Source: Neisseria sp. Marseille-Q6792 (GTDB taxonomy: Bacteria > Pseudomonadota > Gammaproteobacteria > Burkholderiales > Neisseriaceae). From it: 64,000 nt of DNA. The position numbers and the translations under genes are program-made. The notes below the pieces were generated by a model. The model did not search any database. It had not been told where the DNA came from and saw nothing but the letters and a program-made list of their open reading frames with translations. Location of the stretch: NCBI RefSeq assembly GCF_943181435.1, contig NZ_OW969598.1, positions 1,116,001-1,180,000 on the forward strand, read 5' to 3'. Shown here in pieces: positions 1 to 10,948 of this stretch; positions within the stretch are counted from its first letter, which is position 1; each line of letters starts with the position of its first letter.

Positions 1-1876
<1,876 letters not shown>

Positions 1877-1892
1877 TCAAGCCTTGGTAGCA

Positions 1893-1931
1893 ATGCCGTC
1901 TGAAAACCTTTTTGCTGTTTTCAGACGGCAT
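1893..1931. terminator. DUS inverted-pair terminator between mtrR and recC
   Basis: ATGCCGTCTGAAAA and its inverted copy TTTTCAGACGGCAT surround a short T-rich loop, forming a hairpin. It sits between two convergent genes, so it can end both transcripts. Confidence 0.85.
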
Positions 1932-1958
1932 TTGTCTTTCTATCCTGTTATGCTTTTT

Positions 1959-4900
1959 CTATGCTGCTCCGGCCTCTTCCCTTTTTTCCGCTGCGGCAAG
2001 CGTGTCGGCAAGCAGGCGGACGAGGTTTTCAAACAGGGGCTGTTCGAGTGGTTCTTCCCCTCCGCCGAAAACGAGGGCAACTTCGGTATAGTCTTTCTGC
2101 CCTTTGCTGACTTTGCTGCCGTAATAGGCGGTTTGGGCTTTTTTCAGTGCCGCATCCCAATCCGTTTTTTCGGCCAATGTTTCGGCGGCGGCAAGCAAAG
2201 TCTTGGCAAAAAACGGCAGCGGGCGGTTTTGTCCGATATTAAAAAATGCAATCCATTCCGACAATAGCTGCAATGCCCTGTCTTGCGCGATTTCCGCCAA
2301 TACTTCTGTTTCTCCGGATCTGACGATAAAGGTTTGCCGCGTTTCGGCTTCAGACGGCATGACGGCGCAAAATATCAGGTGTTCCAACAAAAAAGCCACA
2401 CGTTGCGGCGCGTTGGGTTTGCCGTAGGCGTAAAACACCTGTCCGCACCGGTACAACCTGCCCAAGCTGCCTTTCAGGATTTGTCCGTCCGACGGTATGG
2501 CGTATGAAAGCGGTGGCAGTTTGGGGCTGTTTAAAACCGCCGTATCGATTTGTTTGGCGGCAAGTTGGAAAGACTGCTGCCAAAGTCTGCCCAACTCTCC
2601 CGACGGCAGCAGGCTTTCCGCCCCGATGCGGGCAGCGGTTTGAGAAAAATCTTGTCCTTCGCGGCGCGCCTCGATATAGATTTCGGCGATTTGCTCGGCA
2701 TGTTGCGGTTCGAAGGGCTCGGCCGGTTCCCAGGCTTCGCCGATATGGGGTTCGCTCCACGCAAGCTGCTGCTGAAGCCATACTTTGACGGGGTTGCGCC
2801 AGAAACGGATAAATTCGTCCTGTCCGATTTCGGCAACAGGTTCGGCGTTTTCTACGGATTGGTCGAAAAAGGGTTGCGGCGGTTCGGGCGTTTGTCCGAG
2901 CGCGGCGGCGTAGTCGGTACGCGTGCCGAATATGCCGTCTGAACGTCCGCCTTCTTGGAAATATCGGCGCGAGAAGGCTTGCAGCGGATGCTGTTCTATC
3001 CAGTTTTGTGCAAGTTGGCGGCTGCCGATGCCCGCCATAGCGGCAACGGTATCGATGAGTTCGCCCAACAGCGAAGACGGGGCAAGCTCTTCGTCTTTGC
3101 GGATATCGCGCCCGATGTAGGACAAATACAGGATTTCACGCGCGCTGATGAGAGCTTCAAGGAACAGGTAGCGGTCGTCATCGCGACGAGCTCGGTCGCC
3201 TTTGGCGGGATGTTTGGCAATCAGGTCGAATACGGCGGCTTTGGTATTGCGGGGAAAATCTCCGTCGTTCAAACCCAACAGGCAGATGACTTTGAACGGC
3301 AGGCTGCGCATCGGCACCATACTGCAAAAAGTGATGCCGCCGCGTAAAAAGCCTGCCTCACTTTCGCTGTCGAGGAAGCGGCGGATGTGGCGGATGACGG
3401 TTTGTTGCGGCAACTGTCCGACGAACCCAGCCAGAGTACTCTCTTCCTGCCATTTGACCCATTCGTTTTCGAGATTTTGGACTGCCTTTTGGTCATCGGC
3501 TTCGGCTTGGAACAATATTTCAAGCAAATCCCGGCAACGCGCCACCCATTCGCCGACCGTCGCAGGTTGCCGCCATATCCGTACAATATCCGACAGGGTT
3601 TCGAGGAAGGCGGCAAAACGTCCGAACATGGCGGTTTGATTCACGTCGGCATACCACGCGCTGACATCCTGCCACATCGGATTGCCGCCTTCGGGCAGCA
3701 TCCAGCCCAATATCATGCGTTCTACCGCCTGCCTCCAGGTGAACAGCTGATCCGTGCCGCCGCGCATTTCTCCGTCCAAACCCCAGTGAACGTTCAAATC
3801 GGCAACCATATCGTGCAAAAGCGGTAAATCGTCCTCAGTCAGTCCGAAACGACGCAACACGGGCGCGGTTTCTAAAAGCACAAGCACTTTATCGACTTCA
3901 AATCGGCTTTCCAACAAGTCGAACAGGCATGACAAAGCATGAAACAGTGGTTGGCGGCGGCTGATTTTCACGTCTGACACGGAATACGGCAATGCCTGCG
4001 CACCGGGCTGCGCCTGTCCGAACACGGCTTCGATAAAAGGCGTATAGGATTCGATATTCGGGGTTAATACGGCGATATCGTGCGGCTGCCAATCGGGATG
4101 TTCATGCAGAATTTTCAACAGCTTGTCTTTGAGTATCTGCAATTCGCGCAAAGGGCTGTGTGCCGATACGATGCGTATCGAGCCGTCGCCCGTGTTGACG
4201 CTTCCCGCCGTTTCAGACGGCATTTTCAGATTTTGAATATCGGTTTGCAGGGCGTGCAAAAGCGTATCGCGCCCGCCTTCTTCAAATACCGGCGTTTCTC
4301 CTTCTATTTCCATTTCGTTCAAAAAGTCGAAAAAGTCCCGCCCCTGCTTGCCCAATGAGGCGAGCAGCGGATGCCCTGCCTGAGTTAAATCGGGATCGCC
4401 GCTGCCTTTGAGGATTTGCGCCGCTTCGATGACGTTGCCCCAATACATCCCGCTCGGATTGAGTGCAAACACGAACACGTCGCAATATTCGGACAGCTTG
4501 TGCAAAAGCTGAAGATACATCGGCGCCATCGTGGAAATGCCGAACACGAAATAACGCTCGGGCAGCTTATCACTGCTCAAAGATTCCAACAGCTTTTCCC
4601 ACAACGCGACACGGTGCGGCGCGCTCTGCCTGCCGTCGTCGAGGTAACGCCACAGTTTGGACTGCCAGATTTCATCGTCGCCCAAACCGAGCAGCCTGCC
4701 CTGCTGCCAAGCATCTATCCACTGGGGACGATACACGAGGTATTGGTCGAATATGTCTGCAAGCTGGCCAGCAAGCTGATAATCTGCCGATTCGCCGCTG
4801 CCTAGATAGTCTTGCAGCACATTCCTCACATCTTCAAATTCTGCCGTATTCCGGAATGCCTCGCTGCGGAACAAATCCAGCAGCCGCCAGCGCATGACTT

Positions 4901-5165
4901 CGGGTGCAAACGGGCTGAGTTCCGGAATGCTGGGAATCAGTTTTTTCATCAACTTCCACGTCAGACCGGCAGGCAGGCTGAACGACAAATTCGCCGCCAC
5001 GCCCAAATCGCGGGCGAGGCAGGTGTTGAGGTAGCGGCGCATCCCCTGACTCTGCACAATAATCTGTTCGGGCTGTAAAGCCGATTTCAGCGGTTTGACT
5101 TTTTGAATGTGGGCAAACAGTGCCGCCAGCGTTTCAAGACGGTTGGATTGATACAAATAAAACAT
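1959..5165 (-). CDS. recC: RecC, exodeoxyribonuclease V gamma subunit
   Basis: Subunit of the RecBCD helicase-nuclease that resects double-strand breaks and loads RecA; RecC recognises Chi and channels the DNA. The protein is 1,068 residues (E. coli RecC is 1,122) and begins MFYLYQSNRLETLAALF, the typical N-terminus. It shares helicase-like folds but no active helicase motifs are expected. Two DUS copies lie in frame in the coding sequence (2349-2360 and 4212-4223) and are read as Met-Pro-Ser-Glu. It appears monocistronic. Neisserial recB and recD are not beside it, unlike enterobacteria. Confidence 0.95.
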   Translation of the reverse strand: MFYLYQSNRLETLAALFAHIQKVKPLKSALQPEQIIVQSQGMRRYLNTCLARDLGVAANLSFSLPAGLTWKLMKKLIPSIPELSPFAPEVMRWRLLDLFRSEAFRNTAEFEDVRNVLQDYLGSGESADYQLAGQLADIFDQYLVYRPQWIDAWQQGRLLGLGDDEIWQSKLWRYLDDGRQSAPHRVALWEKLLESLSSDKLPERYFVFGISTMAPMYLQLLHKLSEYCDVFVFALNPSGMYWGNVIEAAQILKGSGDPDLTQAGHPLLASLGKQGRDFFDFLNEMEIEGETPVFEEGGRDTLLHALQTDIQNLKMPSETAGSVNTGDGSIRIVSAHSPLRELQILKDKLLKILHEHPDWQPHDIAVLTPNIESYTPFIEAVFGQAQPGAQALPYSVSDVKISRRQPLFHALSCLFDLLESRFEVDKVLVLLETAPVLRRFGLTEDDLPLLHDMVADLNVHWGLDGEMRGGTDQLFTWRQAVERMILGWMLPEGGNPMWQDVSAWYADVNQTAMFGRFAAFLETLSDIVRIWRQPATVGEWVARCRDLLEILFQAEADDQKAVQNLENEWVKWQEESTLAGFVGQLPQQTVIRHIRRFLDSESEAGFLRGGITFCSMVPMRSLPFKVICLLGLNDGDFPRNTKAAVFDLIAKHPAKGDRARRDDDRYLFLEALISAREILYLSYIGRDIRKDEELAPSSLLGELIDTVAAMAGIGSRQLAQNWIEQHPLQAFSRRYFQEGGRSDGIFGTRTDYAAALGQTPEPPQPFFDQSVENAEPVAEIGQDEFIRFWRNPVKVWLQQQLAWSEPHIGEAWEPAEPFEPQHAEQIAEIYIEARREGQDFSQTAARIGAESLLPSGELGRLWQQSFQLAAKQIDTAVLNSPKLPPLSYAIPSDGQILKGSLGRLYRCGQVFYAYGKPNAPQRVAFLLEHLIFCAVMPSEAETRQTFIVRSGETEVLAEIAQDRALQLLSEWIAFFNIGQNRPLPFFAKTLLAAAETLAEKTDWDAALKKAQTAYYGSKVSKGQKDYTEVALVFGGGEEPLEQPLFENLVRLLADTLAAAEKREEAGAA

Positions 5166-5235
5166 GATTTCAAACAGAAGCTGTGGTCAAGTATTCGGGA
5201 TTATATAGCCTTTCCCCCGCCCGCCTTCAAACAAA

Positions 5236-5262
5236 ATGCCGTCTGAACGCTTCAGACGGCAT
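5236..5262. terminator. DUS inverted-pair terminator
   Basis: ATGCCGTCTGAA and its inverse separated by only a few bases, directly after the stop codon of the PepSY gene on the minus strand. Confidence 0.8.
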
Positions 5263-5266
5263 CGGG

Positions 5267-6676
5267 TCATTTAAACCATCTCCTCAAAACAGGAATCCGC
5301 GACAGCAGCAAGGTATCCAGCAGCCAAATCACGGCAATGGCAAGCAGCGCGGTCGGGAAGATCAATGCGATTGCCAATAGCGGCAATGCCATCATCCACC
5401 AAACCGGCAGTTTGACTTTCTGTGCCGGCGGAACCATGCCCACCGCTCCGGTCGGACGGCGTTTCCACCACATCACGCAGCCGCTGATACTGATAAAAAT
5501 CACGGCAAGGCAGAACAAGACGTTTGCCAATACGCTCCACCAACCCAGAGTACCCATATGCAGCGCAATGCTTGCCGCCATGAATTTACCGAACGGGTTG
5601 TAATCGTCAAAGCGGATGTCAGCAAGAATTTTTCCGCTGTACTGGTCGATATGCACCGTGCGATCGGCAAACGGACTAATCATATCGTAACTCATAGAGT
5701 CTTGCGACAAAGTCCATACGCCGTCCTCGCCTTTGGGCAAATTCAGCTGATAACGCCCTTTGAAACCGATTTCCCGCGCAAAACGGTCGACGGTTTCCAA
5801 TGTCATTGGCTCGTCGGGGTTAATGCCGTCTTTGCCCACAGTCGTCCCTGAAACAGGCATAGGCGTAAGCTCCAAAATCCACGGCACTTCTTTAACCTTG
5901 CCGTCATTCAATACCTCGCCGTGGGTCGGCACGACTGAAACAGGGTTCGGTTCGACACCCCATTTGCCGGCCGGGAACTGACTCCAAGCCTGCACGAACT
6001 TGCCGCCCCAAATACCTGCCCAAGCAATTCCGGACAGACAGAACAACAGCAAAATCAACGACACCCAAGTTCCAAACGCGCCGTGCAGATTCCGCCACCA
6101 AGAACGCGCCCTGCCTTTTGGCGGCAGCAGCATCGCCTTGATGCCGCGCCGTTTCACCCACCAAAGGTACAAGCCGCTGACAACCATAATAATGGTCAGT
6201 GAAGCCGCCGTTTCCAAAAGATAATCGCCTGCCGCGCCGAGCATCATATCGCTGTGGATTTCATCCATCGTGTGATACCAACCATGATTGCGCGGCATGG
6301 TGTTGACCACTTGTGCCGTATAAGGATCGACCGCGACCATCGTTGCCTTGCCCTCATTGTTGACACGGAACACGGCAACCATATCATCGGCACGCGGTGC
6401 AATATATTGGACGACGGACGAAGTCTCCGGATTAACGGCACTGCGTGCCGCTTCTGCCTGAACAGACAGAGGTTGTACCGTTGCCTGCGGCACAACATGA
6501 ATCCGCTCGCCCTCCTTGCCGGTAATATTGGCAAACAGCAGCATACCCAAACCCGTAACGGCAAGCAGGGTCAAGAAGGGCATAACCAACAAACCGGCAT
6601 AAAAATGCCATCTCCAAACGGTCAGATAACGCCGGTTATTCTGCTGACCGGCTTCAGTTTTGATTTGTGTATCCAT
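5267..6676 (-). CDS. PepSY-domain membrane protein (PepSY_TM / PiuB-like)
   Basis: A 469-residue inner-membrane protein of the PepSY-associated TM helix family, often linked to iron or siderophore uptake (PiuB-like) or ferric reductase function; the substrate is not shown by sequence. The start has MDTQIKTEAGQQNNRRYLTV, then a transmembrane segment (about 23-45) with the typical WRWHFYAGL motif. A periplasmic PepSY-like part follows, then helices near 155-180 and 200-225, a second periplasmic part, and C-terminal helices near 380-405 and 430-460. AAGGAC lies 5-10 bases before the ATG. The upstream region is AT-rich and could carry a Fur site, but I see no convincing match. Confidence 0.8.
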   Translation of the reverse strand: MDTQIKTEAGQQNNRRYLTVWRWHFYAGLLVMPFLTLLAVTGLGMLLFANITGKEGERIHVVPQATVQPLSVQAEAARSAVNPETSSVVQYIAPRADDMVAVFRVNNEGKATMVAVDPYTAQVVNTMPRNHGWYHTMDEIHSDMMLGAAGDYLLETAASLTIIMVVSGLYLWWVKRRGIKAMLLPPKGRARSWWRNLHGAFGTWVSLILLLFCLSGIAWAGIWGGKFVQAWSQFPAGKWGVEPNPVSVVPTHGEVLNDGKVKEVPWILELTPMPVSGTTVGKDGINPDEPMTLETVDRFAREIGFKGRYQLNLPKGEDGVWTLSQDSMSYDMISPFADRTVHIDQYSGKILADIRFDDYNPFGKFMAASIALHMGTLGWWSVLANVLFCLAVIFISISGCVMWWKRRPTGAVGMVPPAQKVKLPVWWMMALPLLAIALIFPTALLAIAVIWLLDTLLLSRIPVLRRWFK

Positions 6677-7020
6677 TAATCGTCCTTTTGAAATTAGAGT
6701 TATCGTGATGATGCGCGATTATAAATAATAAAGACTAATTCTTTATGACTAAAATCAATATTTTTTGCAACATATGAAAAAAGATTCCATTTTGAAGAAA
6801 CAAACCTATATGCCGTCTGAAAGCATCAAACAATGCTGTCCGACACCCAACTGCACCATTCTTTAAACCATACAAAAATATCAGTCGGTCTGACCGCTTA
6901 AGCATCAAAATTCCCACTTTCAGACGGCATAAATCAAAAACAGGATTTCCATTCAAAATAAAAAATCCGGATTCGATATGAATCCGGATTTCTGCATCCG
7001 ACAAAGTCGGAAAACAACGG
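6677..7020. other. Intergenic region with a wide DUS pair and ccoP terminator
   Basis: No credible gene. It holds the AT-rich promoter region of the PepSY gene (about 6680-6770), two DUS copies facing each other 121 bp apart (6810 to 6930), and the ccoP terminator. Confidence 0.6.
6963..6991 (-). terminator. Rho-independent terminator after ccoP
   Basis: AAATCCGGATTC and GAATCCGGATTT form a perfect 12-bp stem with a 5-base loop, about 30 bases after the ccoP stop. It is unusual here in not being built from DUS. Confidence 0.8.
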
Positions 7021-8352
7021 TTAGAATTTGCCGCCTGACTGGTTGACCATATAGTCAACCGCAGCTTTAACCTCATCATCGCTCAAATCGCCGCGACCGC
7101 CTTTTGCGGGCATCGTATTGAAACCTTCGATTGCGTGTTTGTGCAATGTGTCCTTACCTTTTTTGATGCGGTCGGCCCAATCGGCTTTGGTGCCGACATG
7201 GGGAATACCCGGAATCGCATTGCCATGGCAGGCGGCACAAACGGTTTCATAAACCTGTTTGCCGTCTACTTTGGCAGCAGGTGCGGCTTTTTCCTCGGCT
7301 TTAGGTTCTGCTGCGGCAGGTTTAGCTTCAGAAGCGGCTTGTGCTGCTTCTGCAGGAGCAGATGCTGCGGGTTCTGCTGCCGGTGCGGGAGTCGGTGCAG
7401 GCTCGGCTTTTTTCACCGGAGCTTTACCGTCTTTATTGGAAAGACCCCATACATAAGCAGTCATAATATGCAGTTTGTCTTTATCCAAGAAATGTCCCCA
7501 CGCGGGCATTTGGCTGCTACGGCCGTTGGTAATGGTTTCAATAATGGATTTTTGCGTACCGCCCCACAACCACACGTCATCAGTCAGGTTCGGACCCAAA
7601 CCTTGGATACCTTGTCCCTTATCGCCGTGGCAAGTGAAACAGTTGGCAGGCGGACCGCTGAATAAGGCTTGTCCGCGTGCAGCACGTTCCTCATCATACT
7701 GGCCTTTGGGTTTTGAAAGAGACATCACATAATGCGCAACGTCTTTTACGCCTTCCTCACCTAAAGCAGGACCCCATGCAGGCATGGTAGCAACACGGCC
7801 TTTTTCAATGGTCTCGTGGATTTTATCGGGATCACCTCCCCACAACCAATCGCTGTCGGTCAGATTCGGAAAACCTTTAGAACCTTTGGCATCAGAGCCG
7901 TGGCACTGGATACAGTAGGTATTGAACAGGTTTTGGGCGATTTGCTTGGCCTGTGGGTCTTTTGCCACTTTTTCAATCGGCATATCCGCAAACTTGGCAT
8001 ACAGTTTGCCGTATTGCTCATCGGCTTTTTTGACCTCTTTTTCATATTGGTTGTGGCTGGTCCATTTCAGCAGGCCTTTGTAGTCGCCGACACCCGGATA
8101 CATAACCAGATAACCGATACCGAACAGCCATGTCAAAACATACAGCCAAAACCACCAGCGCGGCAGCGGGTTGTCGTATTCGGCAATACCGTCCCACTCA
8201 TGGCCTGTAGTTTGTACTTCTTCGCCCTTCTTCGGGCGTTTGACAACATTTTGAGACAGCAGCAGCCAAGCCAAAGCGATAAAGCTCAGTAAGACAATAA
8301 CTGCAATATATATATTCCAGAAGTTACTGGTAAATTGGGATGTTGTGTTCAT
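7021..8352 (-). CDS. ccoP: CcoP, tri-haem c-type cytochrome subunit of cbb3 oxidase
   Basis: Electron-entry subunit of the cbb3 terminal oxidase. The 443 residues hold two N-terminal membrane helices (about 13-33 and 67-86) and three haem-binding CXXCH motifs: Cys147-Ile-Gln-Cys-His, Cys238-Phe-Thr-Cys-His and Cys372-Ala-Ala-Cys-His. Likely axial Met ligands lie in Met-Pro-Ala motifs near 190, 282 and 412. An Ala/Pro/Glu/Lys-rich linker (about 310-363) joins the third domain. Known biology: the third haem domain is a Neisseria addition that passes electrons to the nitrite reductase AniA/NirK, and meningococci carry a premature stop that removes it. Here it is intact. It is last in the order ccoN-ccoO-ccoQ-ccoP. 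Confidence 0.96.
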   Translation of the reverse strand: MNTTSQFTSNFWNIYIAVIVLLSFIALAWLLLSQNVVKRPKKGEEVQTTGHEWDGIAEYDNPLPRWWFWLYVLTWLFGIGYLVMYPGVGDYKGLLKWTSHNQYEKEVKKADEQYGKLYAKFADMPIEKVAKDPQAKQIAQNLFNTYCIQCHGSDAKGSKGFPNLTDSDWLWGGDPDKIHETIEKGRVATMPAWGPALGEEGVKDVAHYVMSLSKPKGQYDEERAARGQALFSGPPANCFTCHGDKGQGIQGLGPNLTDDVWLWGGTQKSIIETITNGRSSQMPAWGHFLDKDKLHIMTAYVWGLSNKDGKAPVKKAEPAPTPAPAAEPAASAPAEAAQAASEAKPAAAEPKAEEKAAPAAKVDGKQVYETVCAACHGNAIPGIPHVGTKADWADRIKKGKDTLHKHAIEGFNTMPAKGGRGDLSDDEVKAAVDYMVNQSGGKF

Positions 8353-8375
8353 TGTTTTGCTCCGTTATCACAATA

Positions 8376-8546
8376 TTAACGGTTTTCGCTTTTCTTATCT
8401 TGCGCATCTTGGTTTTCATCAAAAATGCTGTTTGCGGCATCATCGTAATTTTTCTTATTCCGCCTGTTGAAGACGATATAGAGTACCAACAGGAAGCAGA
8501 TAAAGATCCATACCGTGAAAAGAGCGCGAATACCGTTAATATCCAT
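8376..8546 (-). CDS. ccoQ: CcoQ, small subunit of cbb3 oxidase
   Basis: A 56-residue protein, MDINGIRALFTVWIFICFLL onward, with a single membrane helix (about 7-26) followed by a basic Arg-Arg-Asn-Lys-Lys stretch and an acidic, Asn/Asp-rich tail. This is the size, topology and position of CcoQ, which stabilises the core cbb3 complex. It lies between ccoO, whose stop is only a few bases upstream, and ccoP, about 20 bases downstream, in the same transcript. Confidence 0.9.
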   Translation of the reverse strand: MDINGIRALFTVWIFICFLLVLYIVFNRRNKKNYDDAANSIFDENQDAQDKKSENR

Positions 8547-8550
8547 GATG

Positions 8551-9162
8551 TTACCTTACGTTTTTCAAAGCCAGACCCAATCCTTGCAGATAGGCGACTA
8601 CAGCATCCAGCTCGGATTTGTTTGCCAAAGCCTCAGGTGCTTTCGCAATTTCCTCATCACTGTAAGGAGTACCTACTTTACGCAAAGCCTTCATGTTGGC
8701 AACAGTTGCATCGACATCGACTTTATTGCGTGCAAGCCATGGGAATGCCGGCATATTGGACTCAGGCACGACATCACGGGGATTCAGCAGGTGGATACGG
8801 TGCCATTCGTCGGAATAGCGGCCGCCCACACGTGCCAAATCAGGACCGGTACGTTTGGAACCCCATTGGAACGGATGGTCGTAAACCGATTCCCCGGCAA
8901 CAGAGTAATGACCGTAACGCTCGGTTTCCGCACGGAACGGACGAATCATTTGAGAGTGGCAGTTGTAACAGCCCTCACGGATGTAAATATCGCGTCCGGC
9001 AACCTGCAGGGCATTGTAAGGCTTCACGCCCGGTGCCGGCTGTGTTGCCGCCTTAGTAAAGGCTAAGGGCACAACTTCAATCAACAGACCGACACTGACT
9101 ACAAGCAGGATAAACACAATCAGGATGCCGATTTTTTCTTCGGCCAATTGTTGTAATTTCAT
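8551..9162 (-). CDS. ccoO: CcoO, mono-haem cytochrome c subunit of cbb3 oxidase
   Basis: Membrane-anchored cytochrome c that passes electrons from CcoP to the CcoN catalytic subunit. The 203 residues contain one N-terminal helix (about 11-31), one haem motif Cys65-Tyr-Asn-Cys68-His69, and a Ser-Asn-Met-Pro-Ala-Phe motif around 136 that supplies the axial methionine. The Asn-Cys-His-Ser-Gln-Met-Ile-Arg-Pro stretch is characteristic of CcoO. It lies about 26 bases after ccoN. Confidence 0.96.
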   Translation of the reverse strand: MKLQQLAEEKIGILIVFILLVVSVGLLIEVVPLAFTKAATQPAPGVKPYNALQVAGRDIYIREGCYNCHSQMIRPFRAETERYGHYSVAGESVYDHPFQWGSKRTGPDLARVGGRYSDEWHRIHLLNPRDVVPESNMPAFPWLARNKVDVDATVANMKALRKVGTPYSDEEIAKAPEALANKSELDAVVAYLQGLGLALKNVR

Positions 9163-9188
9163 TTTGGTAGCCTATCTTCCTTAGTATT

Positions 9189-10622
9189 TTAGTGGTGCTG
9201 TGTTTGGGGAACCGCAGGGATTTCAGCATCGACTGCTTTACCACTGATGGCTGTGCGGTACACGTTGTACGCCATAATGCACATACCACTCAGATACAAT
9301 AAACCACCTGCAAAACGAATCATGTAATAAGGCATGGTACGTTTTACGGATTCAACAAACGAATAAGTCAAAGTACCATCATCGTTCAAAGAACCCCACA
9401 TCAAACCCTGCATTACACCGGCAATCCACATAGCAGCGATATACAGTACCACACCGATGGTGGCAATCCAGAAATGTGCTTCTACCAGTTTGGTGCTGTG
9501 CATCTGTTCTTTACCGAAGAGGCGAGGAATCATGTAATAAACAGAACCGATAGTTACAAAACCTACCCAACCCAATGCACCTGCATGAACGTGCGCGACA
9601 GTCCAGTCCGTATAGTGGCTCAATGCGTTGACCGTTTTAATCGACATCATCGGACCTTCAAAGGTAGACATACCGTAGAAGGACAGGGAAACAATCAGGA
9701 ATTTCAGAATTGGGTCAGTACGCAGTTTGTCCCACGCGCCGGACAAGGTCATAATGCCGTTAATCATACCGCCCCAAGAGGGTGCGAACAGAATCAAGGA
9801 CAGAACCATACCCAAAGATTGCGTCCAGTCAGGCAGCGCAGTGTAGTGAAGATGGTGCGGACCCGCCCACATATAGGTGAAAATCAACGCCCAGAAGTGA
9901 ACGACAGACAAGCGGTAGGAATAAACAGGGCGACCTGCTTGTTTGGGTACGAAATAGTACATCATACCCAAGAAGCCGGCAGTCAGGAAGAAGCCCACGG
10001 CGTTATGCCCGTACCACCATTGAACCATAGCATCAATCGCACCGGAATAGACGGGATACGACTTCATCAAACCTGCCGGGATGCTGATGTTATTAACGAT
10101 GTGCAAAAGTGCGACCGCCAAAATAAAGCCGCCATAGAACCAGTTGGCAACATAGATATGTTTGATTTTACGTTTGGCAATCGTACCGAAGAATACGATG
10201 GCGTATGCAACCCAAACCAAAGTAATCAGAATGTCGATCGGCCATTCGAGCTCGGCATATTCTTTACCTTGAGTCCAACCCATAGGGAAGCTGACAGCAG
10301 CGGCAACGATTACCGCCTGCCAGCCCCAAAAGGTAAATGCCGGCAGCCAGCCGCCAAACAGGCGGGTATTACAAGTACGTTGGACAACGTAGTATGATGT
10401 GCCGATCAGGCCGCAGCCTCCGAATGCGAAAATAACCGCATTGGTGTGCAGCGGACGCAGACGACCGAAGTGAAACCAAGGACCGATGTCCGATAAATCA
10501 AGGGCGGGAGCAAACAGTTGGGCAGCTACGATAACGCCGACCAACATACCCACGATACCCCAAACTACAGTCATGATAGCGAACTGGCGCACCACTTTGT
10601 AGTTGTAAGTTTGTGTGTCCAT
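9189..10622 (-). CDS. ccoN: CcoN, catalytic subunit I of cbb3 cytochrome oxidase
   Basis: Haem-copper oxidase subunit that reduces oxygen to water at high affinity. It has about 12 hydrophobic helices. The conserved histidine motifs for haem b, haem b3 and CuB are visible: His-Thr-Asn-Ala-Val near residue 60, Tyr-Gly-His-Asn-Ala-Val near 205, the Pro-His-His-Leu-His pair near 260 and His-Val-His-Ala-Gly near 345. I chose the ATG at 10622 ([11 protein letters not shown], 477 residues), because GGAG lies six bases upstream; an ATG four codons earlier is in frame. It is first gene of ccoNOQP. Confidence 0.96.
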   Translation of the reverse strand: MDTQTYNYKVVRQFAIMTVVWGIVGMLVGVIVAAQLFAPALDLSDIGPWFHFGRLRPLHTNAVIFAFGGCGLIGTSYYVVQRTCNTRLFGGWLPAFTFWGWQAVIVAAAVSFPMGWTQGKEYAELEWPIDILITLVWVAYAIVFFGTIAKRKIKHIYVANWFYGGFILAVALLHIVNNISIPAGLMKSYPVYSGAIDAMVQWWYGHNAVGFFLTAGFLGMMYYFVPKQAGRPVYSYRLSVVHFWALIFTYMWAGPHHLHYTALPDWTQSLGMVLSLILFAPSWGGMINGIMTLSGAWDKLRTDPILKFLIVSLSFYGMSTFEGPMMSIKTVNALSHYTDWTVAHVHAGALGWVGFVTIGSVYYMIPRLFGKEQMHSTKLVEAHFWIATIGVVLYIAAMWIAGVMQGLMWGSLNDDGTLTYSFVESVKRTMPYYMIRFAGGLLYLSGMCIMAYNVYRTAISGKAVDAEIPAVPQTQHH

Positions 10623-10948
10623 GAGAGTCTCCATGAATTATGGGAATAAAAATTTTTTATCCTGCCCACCTTTGCGACCTCTTAAGGTACAACTTGGGCA
10701 AGCGTAATTTTTTCTAAATTTAACATATCTGCCTTATTACGCCAAGCGGAATTACATTCCCACCGCCGGAGTGCCTATTTCTTAATTTGTTTTTTATTAT
10801 ATATAAATCATATTGTTATAATAAATTATAACCCGTTTGACATTGCTTTGTTTTTCAAGCCCCCTTTTTTATAACACTTTATTGATGTAGATTAAGCTGC
10901 ATTTTAAAGACATTTTATCAATAATATTTAACGATATATTTAATAGCC
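10623..10948. other. AT-rich divergent promoter region of ccoN and the M61 peptidase
   Basis: No gene. The stretch is very AT-rich from about 10785 to 10948 and must hold the ccoN and M61 promoters. It contains one FNR-like site, listed separately. Confidence 0.6.
10882..10895. promoter_or_regulatory. Candidate FNR-like site
   Basis: TTGATGTAGATTAA differs from the FNR consensus TTGATNNNNATCAA at one position. It lies 53 bp before the M61 start and about 260 bp before ccoN. A single such match in AT-rich DNA may be chance. Confidence 0.3.

Noticed and set aside
6810..6930. The wide DUS pair as a small mobile element
   Set aside because: There are no terminal repeats beyond the DUS themselves and no target-site duplication; two independent DUS are sufficient.
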